Source: a bacterium
GTDB lineage: Bacteria > Actinomycetota > Acidimicrobiia > Acidimicrobiales > Bin134
Direction: 5' to 3'
DNA: 53,173 nt
NCBI GenBank assembly: GCA_026705465.1
Contig: JAPPAP010000015.1
Span: 1-53,173, forward strand
Below, piece by piece: positions 25,040-32,070 of the stretch. Position 1 is the stretch's first letter, and each line of letters opens with the position of its first letter. The position numbers and the translations under genes were made by a program. The notes beneath the pieces were generated by a model, which searched no databases, was not told the DNA's origin, and saw only the letters and a list, made by a program, of their open reading frames with translations.

Positions 25040-25468
25040 TCAGGCCAAAACGCTGTCGCCCATCAGGGCCAAGAACGCGCTCACGATCTTGAGGTCGCGC
25101 TCGCTTGTGAAGTAGTTCAACGACTCCACCAGGGGCACCCATGCGATGGCATCTACCTCAGGACTCGGCGTGAAGTTGCCGGCAATGGCGTCCATCTCCC
25201 AGTAGTGGACTTGACGGGTCCGACCCCGTCGATCGCTGTATTCCACCATGTCGAGCTCTCGGCCCAACTCGCAGACGTAGCCGGTCTCTTCATAGACCTC
25301 GCGCAACGCGCACTCGGCCAGGGTCTCGCCCGGGTCGAGCTTTCCTGCGGGCAGTGACCAGTCGAGGTGCTTGGGCCGGTGGACCATCAGAACTTCCAAC
25401 TCGCCGTCGCTATGGCGGGTGACGAGCCCGCCGCCGCCGAGTATGACCGCTACTGTTCCGAAACACAC
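25040..25468 (-). CDS. Nudix hydrolase (MutT1-like N-domain)
   Basis: Protein of 142 residues with a perfect Nudix box at residues 42-64 (Gly42, Glu48, Arg56-Glu57, Glu60-Glu61, Gly63), preceded by MVHRPKHLDWSLPAGKLD. This resembles the Nudix half of mycobacterial MutT1, which removes oxidised nucleotides and dinucleoside polyphosphates and also lies beside ppk1. The C-terminal histidine-phosphatase half of MutT1 is missing here. The GTG at 25468 is chosen because upstream codons overlap the end of ppk and show no fold. The 67-base gap to ppk suggests co-transcription. Confidence 0.85.
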   Translation of the reverse strand: MCFGTVAVILGGGGLVTRHSDGELEVLMVHRPKHLDWSLPAGKLDPGETLAECALREVYEETGYVCELGRELDMVEYSDRRGRTRQVHYWEMDAIAGNFTPSPEVDAIAWVPLVESLNYFTSERDLKIVSAFLALMGDSVLA

Positions 25469-25535
25469 GGAATTAAACGGTAGGGCTTGAACGCTCCGAA
25501 AATGCGGATATCGCAAAGATGAACGGAACGGTCTG

Positions 25536-27602
25536 CTATTTCGCTGTAGCTGCGGCCAGTTGCTCAAAGGCGGTGTGAGCTTCAAAGCCAACTTGGGAGT
25601 GGGCCCGTTGCCAGCTCCCATCAGTCAAGAGATCCCAGGCCAGCGTGTCGTCCTTGAGATTGAACTCCAATACCTGGTCAAGCCGGTGGCGCAGGTCGGG
25701 ATTGACCACCGCCACCAGGGCCTCGATCCGGCGGTTGAGGTTGCGGGGCATGAGATCAGCCGAGCCGATGTAGTAGGCCGGGGCGCCGATGTCCTCGCCG
25801 TTGCCGAAGTAGTAGATGCGGCTGTGCTCCAGATAGCGGCCAATCAGGGAGCGGACCCGGATGGTGTCGGACATGCCGGGCACTCCGGGGCGCAGGCAGC
25901 AGATGGCCCGCACGATCAGATCAATGTCCACGCCAGCCTGGGAGGCCTCGTACAAGGCCTCGACCATCTCGGGGTCGGCCAGGCTGTTCATCTTGATGAC
26001 GATTCGGCCTTCGGGGCCGCGGGCTGCTTCATTGCGAATCAGCTCCGTCACCGTCGGCCGCAGGGCCTGGGGCGCGGGCACTAGGCGCCGGAACTGAATG
26101 TCGCGGCCATAGCCGGTCAATGAGTTGAACAGCTGGGTCAAGTCGACCCCGATTTCGGGATCGGCGGTGAACAGGCCCAGATCGGTATACACCCGGGCGG
26201 TGATGGAGTTGTAGTTGCCCGTGCCAATGTGGCAGTAGCGGCGCACCCCGTCGGCCTCTTCCCGCACCACCAGGCAGGTCTTGGCGTGGACCTTGAACCC
26301 GATTAGGCCGTAGGCCACATGGACACCGGCCTGCTCCAATCGGCGGGCCCACTCGATGTTGGCCTCCTCGTCGAAGCGAGCCTTGAGCTCCACCACCACC
26401 GCCACCTGCTTGCCGCTCTCTGCGGCCCGGATGAGCGAGCGAACGATAGGGCTGTCGCCCGAAGTTCGATACAGGGTGAGCTTGATAGCCAGCACCTTGG
26501 GATCGTTGGCCGCTTGCCAGATGAACTCCTGCACGGAGGCAGTGAAGGAGTCATAGGGATGGTGAACCAGGATGTCTCCCTCACGGATGCGAGCAAACAA
26601 ATCGATCGGCTGGTCGCTGGGGCTGGTGGACGGCAGGGGGTTGACCGGCTGCCAGACCGGGTACTTGAGGTCGGGGCGGTCCACCGTGAACAGATCCCAC
26701 AGGCTGGACAGCTCCAACAGAGTGTCCACCTCGTAGACGTCGGCGCGTTCGATGTCGAGTTCTTCAATCAGCAGATTGCGGATTTCCGAGGACACCAGGT
26801 GCTCCACCTCAAGGCGGACCACGCTGCGGAACCGGCGCCGGCGCAGCTCCACCTCTACCGCGGCCAACAGGTCTTGGGCCTCACCTTCGTCCACCGCCAG
26901 GTCGGCGTTGCGAGTTACCCGGAAGGCCACCGTCTCGGTGATCTCCATACCGGGAAACAAGGTGGGCAGGTGAGCGGCCACCACCTGTTCGATGGGTACG
27001 AAGCGATGCTCGTCGGGGAGCTGGAGGAAGCGGCCGAACGTGGCCGGGACCTTGAGGCGAGCGAACCGCTGATGACCGTCGGCCGGGTCGATCATCAACA
27101 CGCCCAAACTCAACGACAGATTGGATATGTAGGGGAACGGGTGGCCGAGGTCCACGGCTAGGGGGGTGAGCACCGGATAGATGCGGTCGTCGAACTCGCC
27201 GGAGAGGAACTTGCGGTCTTCGTCGTCCAAGTCGTCCCAATTGAGGATCTCGATGCCAGCGTCGGCCATCTCCACTGTCAGGCCGCTCAGACAACGGGCG
27301 GCCCGGTCCATCTGGGCGTCCACCTCAATGCGGATTTCATGGAGTTGCTGGGCGGCGGTGCGACCATCGGGAGTGGTACCGGTGAATTGGCCGGCCAACT
27401 GGTCCTTCAGACCGGCTACCCGAACCTGGAAGAACTCATCCAGATTGGAGCACCAGATGGCACAGAACTTGACCCGCTCCAACAGGGGCAGCGCCGGATC
27501 CTCGGCTTGGGCCAGCACCCGGCTGTTGAATTCGAGCCAGGAGAGCTCGCGGTTGATGAATCGCCCAGACTCAGCCTCTATGTCGATGGATTCCAATGCC
27601 AT
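25536..27602 (-). CDS. ppk: Polyphosphate kinase 1
   Basis: Enzyme of 688 residues that reversibly polymerises the terminal phosphate of ATP into polyphosphate. The N-terminal domain begins NRELSWLEFNSRVLAQA, the PPK1 signature. The catalytic region has KVHAKTCLVVREE with the phospho-accepting histidine, and YCHIGTGNYN. The C-terminal domain has RSLIGRYLEHSRIYYFGNG and YIGSADLMPRNLNRRIE. All key elements are intact and the length is normal. It follows a small unknown gene by 18 bases and precedes the Nudix and pst genes, which places phosphate storage and uptake side by side. Confidence 0.96.
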   Translation of the reverse strand: MALESIDIEAESGRFINRELSWLEFNSRVLAQAEDPALPLLERVKFCAIWCSNLDEFFQVRVAGLKDQLAGQFTGTTPDGRTAAQQLHEIRIEVDAQMDRAARCLSGLTVEMADAGIEILNWDDLDDEDRKFLSGEFDDRIYPVLTPLAVDLGHPFPYISNLSLSLGVLMIDPADGHQRFARLKVPATFGRFLQLPDEHRFVPIEQVVAAHLPTLFPGMEITETVAFRVTRNADLAVDEGEAQDLLAAVEVELRRRRFRSVVRLEVEHLVSSEIRNLLIEELDIERADVYEVDTLLELSSLWDLFTVDRPDLKYPVWQPVNPLPSTSPSDQPIDLFARIREGDILVHHPYDSFTASVQEFIWQAANDPKVLAIKLTLYRTSGDSPIVRSLIRAAESGKQVAVVVELKARFDEEANIEWARRLEQAGVHVAYGLIGFKVHAKTCLVVREEADGVRRYCHIGTGNYNSITARVYTDLGLFTADPEIGVDLTQLFNSLTGYGRDIQFRRLVPAPQALRPTVTELIRNEAARGPEGRIVIKMNSLADPEMVEALYEASQAGVDIDLIVRAICCLRPGVPGMSDTIRVRSLIGRYLEHSRIYYFGNGEDIGAPAYYIGSADLMPRNLNRRIEALVAVVNPDLRHRLDQVLEFNLKDDTLAWDLLTDGSWQRAHSQVGFEAHTAFEQLAAATAK

Positions 27603-27620
27603 GCTGTGCAGCTTTCGGGT

Positions 27621-27923
27621 CTACCCCTCTCCGGTACCGTCGGTCTCGCTCTCCTCGTCCTCTTCGTCGTACCCCAAGTCCCAATCGATGAGAAGGTTCT
27701 CCCGCTCGGCATCCCGGTTGATTCGCTCCCGGTTCCGGCGGAATTGCGGATCATGGGGGGGAAGCAACAAAAGGCGGGCTTCGGCCCGGGTCCTGAATTG
27801 ATCGATGAGCCCCGAATCGCCGAAGTCGGACATGAAGTCCCAATGGGGTGCCACTGGGCCCATGTAAACCACCTTGACGTGCCCAACCGGCGGCTCGGGC
27901 AGGGCATCCATGGTGTCAGTCAT
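27621..27923 (-). CDS. Conserved-looking small acidic protein ahead of ppk, function unknown
   Basis: Protein of 100 residues. The ATG at 27923 is supported by an AGGAG ribosome-binding site 7 bases upstream; the open frame beyond it is spurious. The N-terminal half reads PVGHVKVVYMGPVAPHWDF with a hydrophobic strand. The middle has LLLLPPHDPQFRRNRERI, and the C-terminus is strongly acidic (YDEEDEESE). I recognise no named domain. It starts the ppk transcription unit, with an 18-base gap to ppk, and so may act in polyphosphate or phosphate metabolism; this is inference from position only. Confidence 0.72.
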   Translation of the reverse strand: MTDTMDALPEPPVGHVKVVYMGPVAPHWDFMSDFGDSGLIDQFRTRAEARLLLLPPHDPQFRRNRERINRDAERENLLIDWDLGYDEEDEESETDGTGEG

Positions 27924-27955
27924 CGCGTTGCTCCTGTGGGAAATGGGGCCGTGAC

Positions 27956-27985
27956 ATTCTAACCGCATTGAGGCGACATCCCGAA
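27956..27985 (-). promoter_or_regulatory. Possible promoter of the small protein-ppk unit
   Basis: On the minus strand, TAGAAT (27956-27961) is a good TANNNT -10 element. A TTCGGG hexamer (27980-27985) lies 18 bases upstream, a weak -35 match. The predicted leader of about 25 bases includes the AGGAG ribosome-binding site. Confidence 0.35.
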
Positions 27986-28076
27986 TGCGCACTTCTTCGC
28001 TATGATTCATGGCTGGACAGCCGATAGCTCTTGAATTCCTTCTTGCGAGGGAACTTTTGGCTGAGGTGGGGCGTCT

Positions 28077-28094
28077 TACATGCGGGGGCATGTA
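28077..28094. promoter_or_regulatory. Perfect 7-base inverted repeat upstream of whiB
   Basis: TACATGC and GCATGTA flank a GGGG spacer, ending 15 bases before the whiB ATG and next to its GGAGG ribosome-binding site (28101-28105). In DNA it could be an operator for a dimeric regulator; in RNA it would form a small hairpin close to the ribosome-binding site. The rest of the 186-base divergent gap (27924-28109) shows only the opposite promoter. Confidence 0.5.
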
Positions 28095-28109
28095 GTCAAT
28101 GGAGGTCCC

Positions 28110-28337
28110 ATGAACGAGAGCTGGATGGCTTACGGCAGGTGCGTCGATGAGTCGCCCGATGTCTTCTTCCCGAGCGATGGGCTCGGGGTGGAAAAAGCCA
28201 AGAAAATCTGCCAGGAGTGCCTGGTGCAGGAGGCTTGCCTGGCTTACGCCTTGTGCAACCGCATCAAGCACGGAGTATGGGGGGGCCGCTCCGAACGCCA
28301 GCGCCGCCGGTTGCTGCGCCAAGCTGCGGCCGCCTAG
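28110..28337 (+). CDS. WhiB-family Fe-S transcription factor (short form)
   Basis: Protein of 75 residues with the four WhiB cysteines Cys11, Cys34, Cys37 and Cys43 (CxxC then five residues to the last), which hold a [4Fe-4S] cluster, and the GVWGG turn followed by a basic tail ERQRRRLLRQ. A GGAGG ribosome-binding site at 28101-28105 fixes the ATG at 28110 rather than the in-frame ATG at 28080. WhiB proteins regulate genes by contacting the primary sigma factor and are restricted to actinobacteria and their phages. A fifth cysteine (Cys49) is present. The inverted repeat just upstream may control it. Confidence 0.93.
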   Translation: MNESWMAYGRCVDESPDVFFPSDGLGVEKAKKICQECLVQEACLAYALCNRIKHGVWGGRSERQRRRLLRQAAAA

Positions 28338-28368
28338 CGCGCCGCTCTCAATTGAGGGACTGGTGTCG

Positions 28369-29208
28369 CTACACCATCACCGAGCGTGAGGCAGCAAGCA
28401 CCTGGGGGGCCATGGTCTGGGGGCCGGCCGCGGCCAGTGCGCTGCTGAATACCTCGGGAAACCAAATCGGTGTTGCCCCTGAGCCAGTGATGATGCCCAG
28501 AACCTCGGCAAAGTCGACCGCACCGTCGCCGGGCAGCAGTCGGGCGGTCATGGTCTCAATAGCGATGTCCACGTCGTCGGGGAGCTCGGCAGCGGCGTCG
28601 CAGAGCTGAACCACCCGCAGCTTCTCAGGGGGAATCTGGCGCAGTAGATCGGGGTTGGGGCCGCCGGGTTGGCGGAACCAGTGCCATGTGTCGACCATGA
28701 TGCCGCTGTTATCGCAGTCGGCCCGCTGCAAGATCTCCCACGCAGTGGCCAAGTCGGGGATCCCGGTCCAGGGGAGGAACTCGACGCTGACTCCCAATCC
28801 GGCATCGGCGGCGGACTGGCATAGCGTCCGGAAGCAGGCCGCAACGTCGTCCATGGGCGGCAGCGTGGCCTCCATGGTGACGGCCACCAATTCCCGGCTG
28901 CCCATGGCGTTGGCGTACTCGCTCAGATTGGCTACTTCGGCCGCGGCCGCGTCTCGGTCGGGATTCAGCCAGCCGAAGGCTGCTTCGGCCACCGGGTGGG
29001 TTAGCTGAAGCTCTTGAAGGCGGTCGGCCAGCCAGGCTGCGTCGACACCAGCCATTCCCAGTACGAAGGGCCAAACGCTGATTCCGGTGTAGCCCGCGTC
29101 AGCGGTGGCAGTCAGAGACGAATCCAACTGGTCGAAGGACAGCTCAAAGGGATTGACACAGAGCGTGCCCAACGACATGACCAGCTCATCAGAAGTGTTT
29201 TCAGACAT
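28369..29208 (-). CDS. Sugar phosphate isomerase/epimerase-like TIM-barrel protein
   Basis: Protein of 279 residues of the xylose-isomerase-like TIM-barrel family. Metal-site strands are recognisable as VSVEFLPW (Glu), IMVDTWHW (Asp and His), VQLCDA (Asp) and LLPGDGAVDF (the usual LPGxG). These residues would bind a divalent metal for aldose-ketose or epimerase chemistry. The substrate is not evident. It lies 12 bases after tatA and may share its transcript. It is also similar to myo-inositol catabolism enzymes (IolE/IolI-like), but no other inositol genes are near. Confidence 0.8.
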   Translation of the reverse strand: MSENTSDELVMSLGTLCVNPFELSFDQLDSSLTATADAGYTGISVWPFVLGMAGVDAAWLADRLQELQLTHPVAEAAFGWLNPDRDAAAAEVANLSEYANAMGSRELVAVTMEATLPPMDDVAACFRTLCQSAADAGLGVSVEFLPWTGIPDLATAWEILQRADCDNSGIMVDTWHWFRQPGGPNPDLLRQIPPEKLRVVQLCDAAAELPDDVDIAIETMTARLLPGDGAVDFAEVLGIITGSGATPIWFPEVFSSALAAAGPQTMAPQVLAASRSVMV

Positions 29209-29220
29209 CAGGGGGTGATG

Positions 29221-29400
29221 TTACGTGTCTTTGGGCTTCTCTTCGGTGTTCTCTTCGGCCTTTGTGCCCTCAGTCACTCCCTCTTTGAACTCCTTCTGGG
29301 CTCGACCCAGCGAGCGGGCCAGTTTGGGGAGCTTGGCTCCGCCAAATAGCACGAGCAGGATGATCAAGACGATGATCAACTCCGTTGCGCCGAGATTCAT
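29221..29400 (-). CDS. tatA: Twin-arginine translocase subunit TatA
   Basis: Short protein of 59 residues beginning MNLGATELIIVLIILLVLFG. A single N-terminal membrane helix is followed by the hinge FGGAKLPKLARSLGRAQKEF, an amphipathic helix and a charged tail ending KPKDT. The FGxxKLPxLARSxG pattern is diagnostic of TatA/TatB. TatA oligomers form the pore for folded exported proteins. No tatC is in the window, so tatA stands apart from the core translocase. A TANNNT hexamer 6 bases upstream suggests leaderless translation. Confidence 0.93.
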   Translation of the reverse strand: MNLGATELIIVLIILLVLFGGAKLPKLARSLGRAQKEFKEGVTEGTKAEENTEEKPKDT

Positions 29401-29406
29401 GGGCTC

Positions 29407-29412
29407 AGGCTA
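29407..29412 (-). promoter_or_regulatory. Probable -10 element for leaderless tatA transcript
   Basis: On the minus strand, TAGCCT ends 6 bases before the tatA ATG, the spacing expected for a leaderless mRNA. A TTGACG hexamer lies 20 bases further upstream, a good -35 sequence but with a longer spacer than usual. Confidence 0.4.
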
Positions 29413-29448
29413 CCCCGAAACTGTGTGGCCTGCGTCAACGAGGACAGG

Positions 29449-29766
29449 TCAAGCACCAGAAGTGTCGGCCACCGCAGTCAACGGCTCCCGCACCCGGGTG
29501 AGCCCCCGGGCCCGGCGGACCCGGCGCCGCTCTCGTTCGCTCATACCCCCCCAAATCCCGAACTTCTCGCCGTTCACAATGGCGTATTCCAGGCACTCCT
29601 CGCGCACAACGCAGGCTCGGCAGACCTCCTTGGCTTCTCGGGTAGAAGCTCCCCGCTCTGGGAAGAACAGATCAGGATCTACCCCCAAGCAGTTGGCCAG
29701 CGCTTGCCAAGCCCGACCATCGTCGTCGGTCTGCGAAGGCTTCGCAGTCGTCTCCACCAGTTTCAT
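29449..29766 (-). CDS. WhiB-family Fe-S transcription factor
   Basis: Protein of 105 residues with cysteines Cys26, Cys49, Cys52 and Cys58, the turn GIWGGMSERE and a basic C-terminal region (RRRVRRARG) for DNA binding. The pattern NGEKFGIWGGMSERERRRV is close to WhiB2/WhmD-type proteins, which control septation and cell division. An AGGAGGG ribosome-binding site lies 5 bases before the ATG. It is oriented towards tatA, with a 48-base gap. It is the second whiB within 1.7 kb and differs from the first in length and tail. Confidence 0.94.
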   Translation of the reverse strand: MKLVETTAKPSQTDDDGRAWQALANCLGVDPDLFFPERGASTREAKEVCRACVVREECLEYAIVNGEKFGIWGGMSERERRRVRRARGLTRVREPLTAVADTSGA

Positions 29767-29867
29767 TGCGCCCTCCTGGACATGGAATGTGTCGCCCCCT
29801 GCCCGTCGCCTCCGACTTCGGGGCTACTCAGTCCCCGAATGGGAAACAACGCGCTTGTAATTTCAAC

Positions 29868-29896
29868 AACGTAACCTTGACACGGAACCGCGCCAA
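29868..29896 (-). promoter_or_regulatory. Putative whiB promoter
   Basis: On the minus strand, TTGGCG (29891-29896) and TACGTT (29868-29873) are separated by 17 bases. This is a good sigma-70-type match and would give a leader of about 95 bases before the whiB ATG. The gap 29767-29950 holds no gene; it is AT-richer than its surroundings, as expected for a promoter region. Confidence 0.4.
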
Positions 29897-29950
29897 ACGC
29901 AAGAAGAAATTTTCTGAGCAGGAAAAACTTGCCGTAGTGGAGATATCGCC

Positions 29951-32047
29951 TTAGCGGCGACCGCCCAGCAGCTTGCGCTTGTGCTCTACGAAGTCCACCA
30001 GCACGTAGTCGCCCAGGGTCTCCGGAGTGGTGAAGAAGGCCCGGCCGCCGTTCATCTTGGATATCTGCTCGATGAAGTTGGTGAGATACGAGGTGGCATC
30101 CAGCATGAAGGTGTTGATTCGAATGCCTTCCCGAGTGGCCCGCATCACTTGCTCCAGAGTCTTGTCCACCGTTTCCCGAGCCGGCGGGTAAGAGAAGAAC
30201 GGCCTCCCCTGCTCGTCCACATGGGCAGTGGGCTCGCCGTCGGTGACCATGATGATCTGCTTGGTTCCGCTGTGTCGGGCCAGCATTTGCCGGGCCAGCA
30301 TGAACCCGTGCTGCATGTTGGTGCCGTACACGAAGTCCCATGACACCTCGGGCAGCTGTTCGGGCTTCACTTCTCGGGCGATTTCACTGAATCCCACGAT
30401 GCCCAAGAAGTCGCGGGGGTATTGCGAGCTGATGAGGGAGTGGAGGGCCATGGCCACCTTCTTGGCCGGCAAGAAGTTGTCCCTCATGGGCATAGACAGC
30501 GACAGGTCAAGCATCAAGACGGTGGCCGACCGCACGATGTTCTCGGTGCGCTCCACCTCGAAATCTTCCGGTGACAGCTCCACCGGGGTGCCGCCGCCGG
30601 TGCGCTGGATGGCATTGCGGATGGTCCGCTCGATGTCGAGATTGAAGGGGTCGCCAAATTCGTAGGGCTTGGTGTGATACTCCCGCTCGTGGCCGCCACC
30701 GAACATCTCCATAGCGTGCTGGCCCACCCGGTCTTGCTGGAGCTTCTTGAACAGGTCGGAAAGGGCGTTCTGGCCGATTCGGCGGATAGCCCGAGGGGTG
30801 AGCTCCAATCGGCCTTCTCGGTTTTCGATCAATCCGGCCTCTTCCAGCAGCTTGGCCAAATCGGTCATCTGCTCCAGGCTCTGAGCAGCCTCATCCCCCA
30901 ACAGTTCTCGGGCCCGGTCGATGTCCACCTCGGCCAGCGCACCGGGATTGTTGGCCGACCGCAGCAAGTTGTCGAGCTGGTCCAGGTCGCCCAGTTCCTG
31001 CATCATCTGGGCCGCTGATGCGAAGTCGAGCGGATCGGCGCCGCTGAAGTCGTACGACCGGTCCCAGCCCGCATCGGGGAACATGGCTTGGAGGTTCTGG
31101 GACAGCTGGTCCACCTGCCAGCGAAGATCCATGTCCTGCAAGAGCTGCTCAGCCAAGCCTTGGAGCTGCGCCCGCTGCTCGGGCGTCATCGACGCCATCA
31201 TGGCCGACATGGCCGCCATGCGCCGGGCCATAACCTCCAGCAGTTCGCTCAGCGTCCGAGGGTTCTCGGGGAAGAAGTCGCCAAAGCGCTCCATGAAGCT
31301 GTCGAAGTCGTCTTGGAGGCGCTCGTCCAGCATCTGATTGCGCTCGGCCGGATCGGTGACATCGGGGGGAAGCTGATCGTCGGCCATCTGGCGCTTCTCC
31401 AACAGGCTGTTCAGCTCGGCCATCATGTCCTTGGCCCGGGCCAAGTCTTCGGGGGAGAGGTTGTTCATGCCGTCGGTCATCTGATTGACGTAGTTCTGCA
31501 TGAGTTGCTGTCGGAGCTGCTCCACCAAGTCGTCAAACCGCTGCTGGGCCTCGGAGGAAGTGAACTCGTAGTTCTCCAGATCCCTGATCTGGCCGGCGAG
31601 ATCGGGGGGCAGCATGTCGAGCTGAAACCGGCGCTGGGCAACGGTCTCCTCGGTAATGGCGGCACGGCGCTCGTCGCCCGATTCCGTCGCCGAATCGGCC
31701 AAGTCGTCGAGGGCGTCGCGCTCCATATCGACCACATCTCGCAGTTCCTGAGCGATGTCGTCGTAGACCCCGCCAAGGTCGTGCTGCTCTAGCCGCTCCT
31801 TGCGGCGCTGCCGGAGCTGCTCCAACATCTCCCGCAAACCTTGGACCCGCTGGCCGTCAGCTTCGAAGCCTTGCTGAAGGAGCCGCCGAAGGGCCGCGTT
31901 CACATCCCCGTGGTAGAGGAGGTCGTCATTCATCTGGGAGAACAGGTCGGAGGTGGAGAAGTCGAAACCCGATTGGGTGCCGTCCCAACGGGAGTAGGCC
32001 ACCCGGCGGGCCGACCGACGGCGGGCCCTTCGCCATCTCCGAAGCAT
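29951..32047 (-). CDS. von Willebrand factor A domain protein (CoxE/BchD-like partner of AAA ATPase)
   Basis: Protein of 698 residues. The first 500 are mostly charged helices, with a Met-rich helix around 280-300 (MARRMAAMSAMMASMTPEQR). The C-terminal VWA domain has a complete metal-ion-dependent adhesion site: Asp514, Ser516 and Ser518 in LDLSLSM, Thr576 in YGTNM and Asp603 in VTDGEP. Such proteins bind a MoxR/ChlI-type AAA ATPase and remodel a target protein or insert a metal. The likely ATPase is at 33273-34682, separated only by an opposite-strand gene. There is no signal peptide, so it should be cytoplasmic. Confidence 0.82.
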   Translation of the reverse strand: MLRRWRRARRRSARRVAYSRWDGTQSGFDFSTSDLFSQMNDDLLYHGDVNAALRRLLQQGFEADGQRVQGLREMLEQLRQRRKERLEQHDLGGVYDDIAQELRDVVDMERDALDDLADSATESGDERRAAITEETVAQRRFQLDMLPPDLAGQIRDLENYEFTSSEAQQRFDDLVEQLRQQLMQNYVNQMTDGMNNLSPEDLARAKDMMAELNSLLEKRQMADDQLPPDVTDPAERNQMLDERLQDDFDSFMERFGDFFPENPRTLSELLEVMARRMAAMSAMMASMTPEQRAQLQGLAEQLLQDMDLRWQVDQLSQNLQAMFPDAGWDRSYDFSGADPLDFASAAQMMQELGDLDQLDNLLRSANNPGALAEVDIDRARELLGDEAAQSLEQMTDLAKLLEEAGLIENREGRLELTPRAIRRIGQNALSDLFKKLQQDRVGQHAMEMFGGGHEREYHTKPYEFGDPFNLDIERTIRNAIQRTGGGTPVELSPEDFEVERTENIVRSATVLMLDLSLSMPMRDNFLPAKKVAMALHSLISSQYPRDFLGIVGFSEIAREVKPEQLPEVSWDFVYGTNMQHGFMLARQMLARHSGTKQIIMVTDGEPTAHVDEQGRPFFSYPPARETVDKTLEQVMRATREGIRINTFMLDATSYLTNFIEQISKMNGGRAFFTTPETLGDYVLVDFVEHKRKLLGGRR

Positions 32048-32057
32048 TCCGCCAACC

Positions 32058-32063
32058 TACTCT
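32058..32063 (+). promoter_or_regulatory. Probable -10 element for leaderless GH1-like transcript
   Basis: TACTCT fits TANNNT and ends 7 bases before the GTG at 32071. It lies in the 23-base space between this gene and the divergent VWA gene, so any -35 region must be inside the VWA coding sequence. Confidence 0.4.
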
Positions 32064-32070
32064 GAACGAA

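Noticed and set aside
28080..28109. Upstream ATG start for the short whiB
   Set aside because: The ATG at 28080 falls within the palindrome and lacks a ribosome-binding site, whereas GGAGG sits at the right distance before the ATG at 28110.
29766..29954. 62-codon plus-strand frame between whiB and the VWA gene
   Set aside because: No ribosome-binding site, starts on the opposite strand of the whiB start codon, and covers the predicted whiB promoter.
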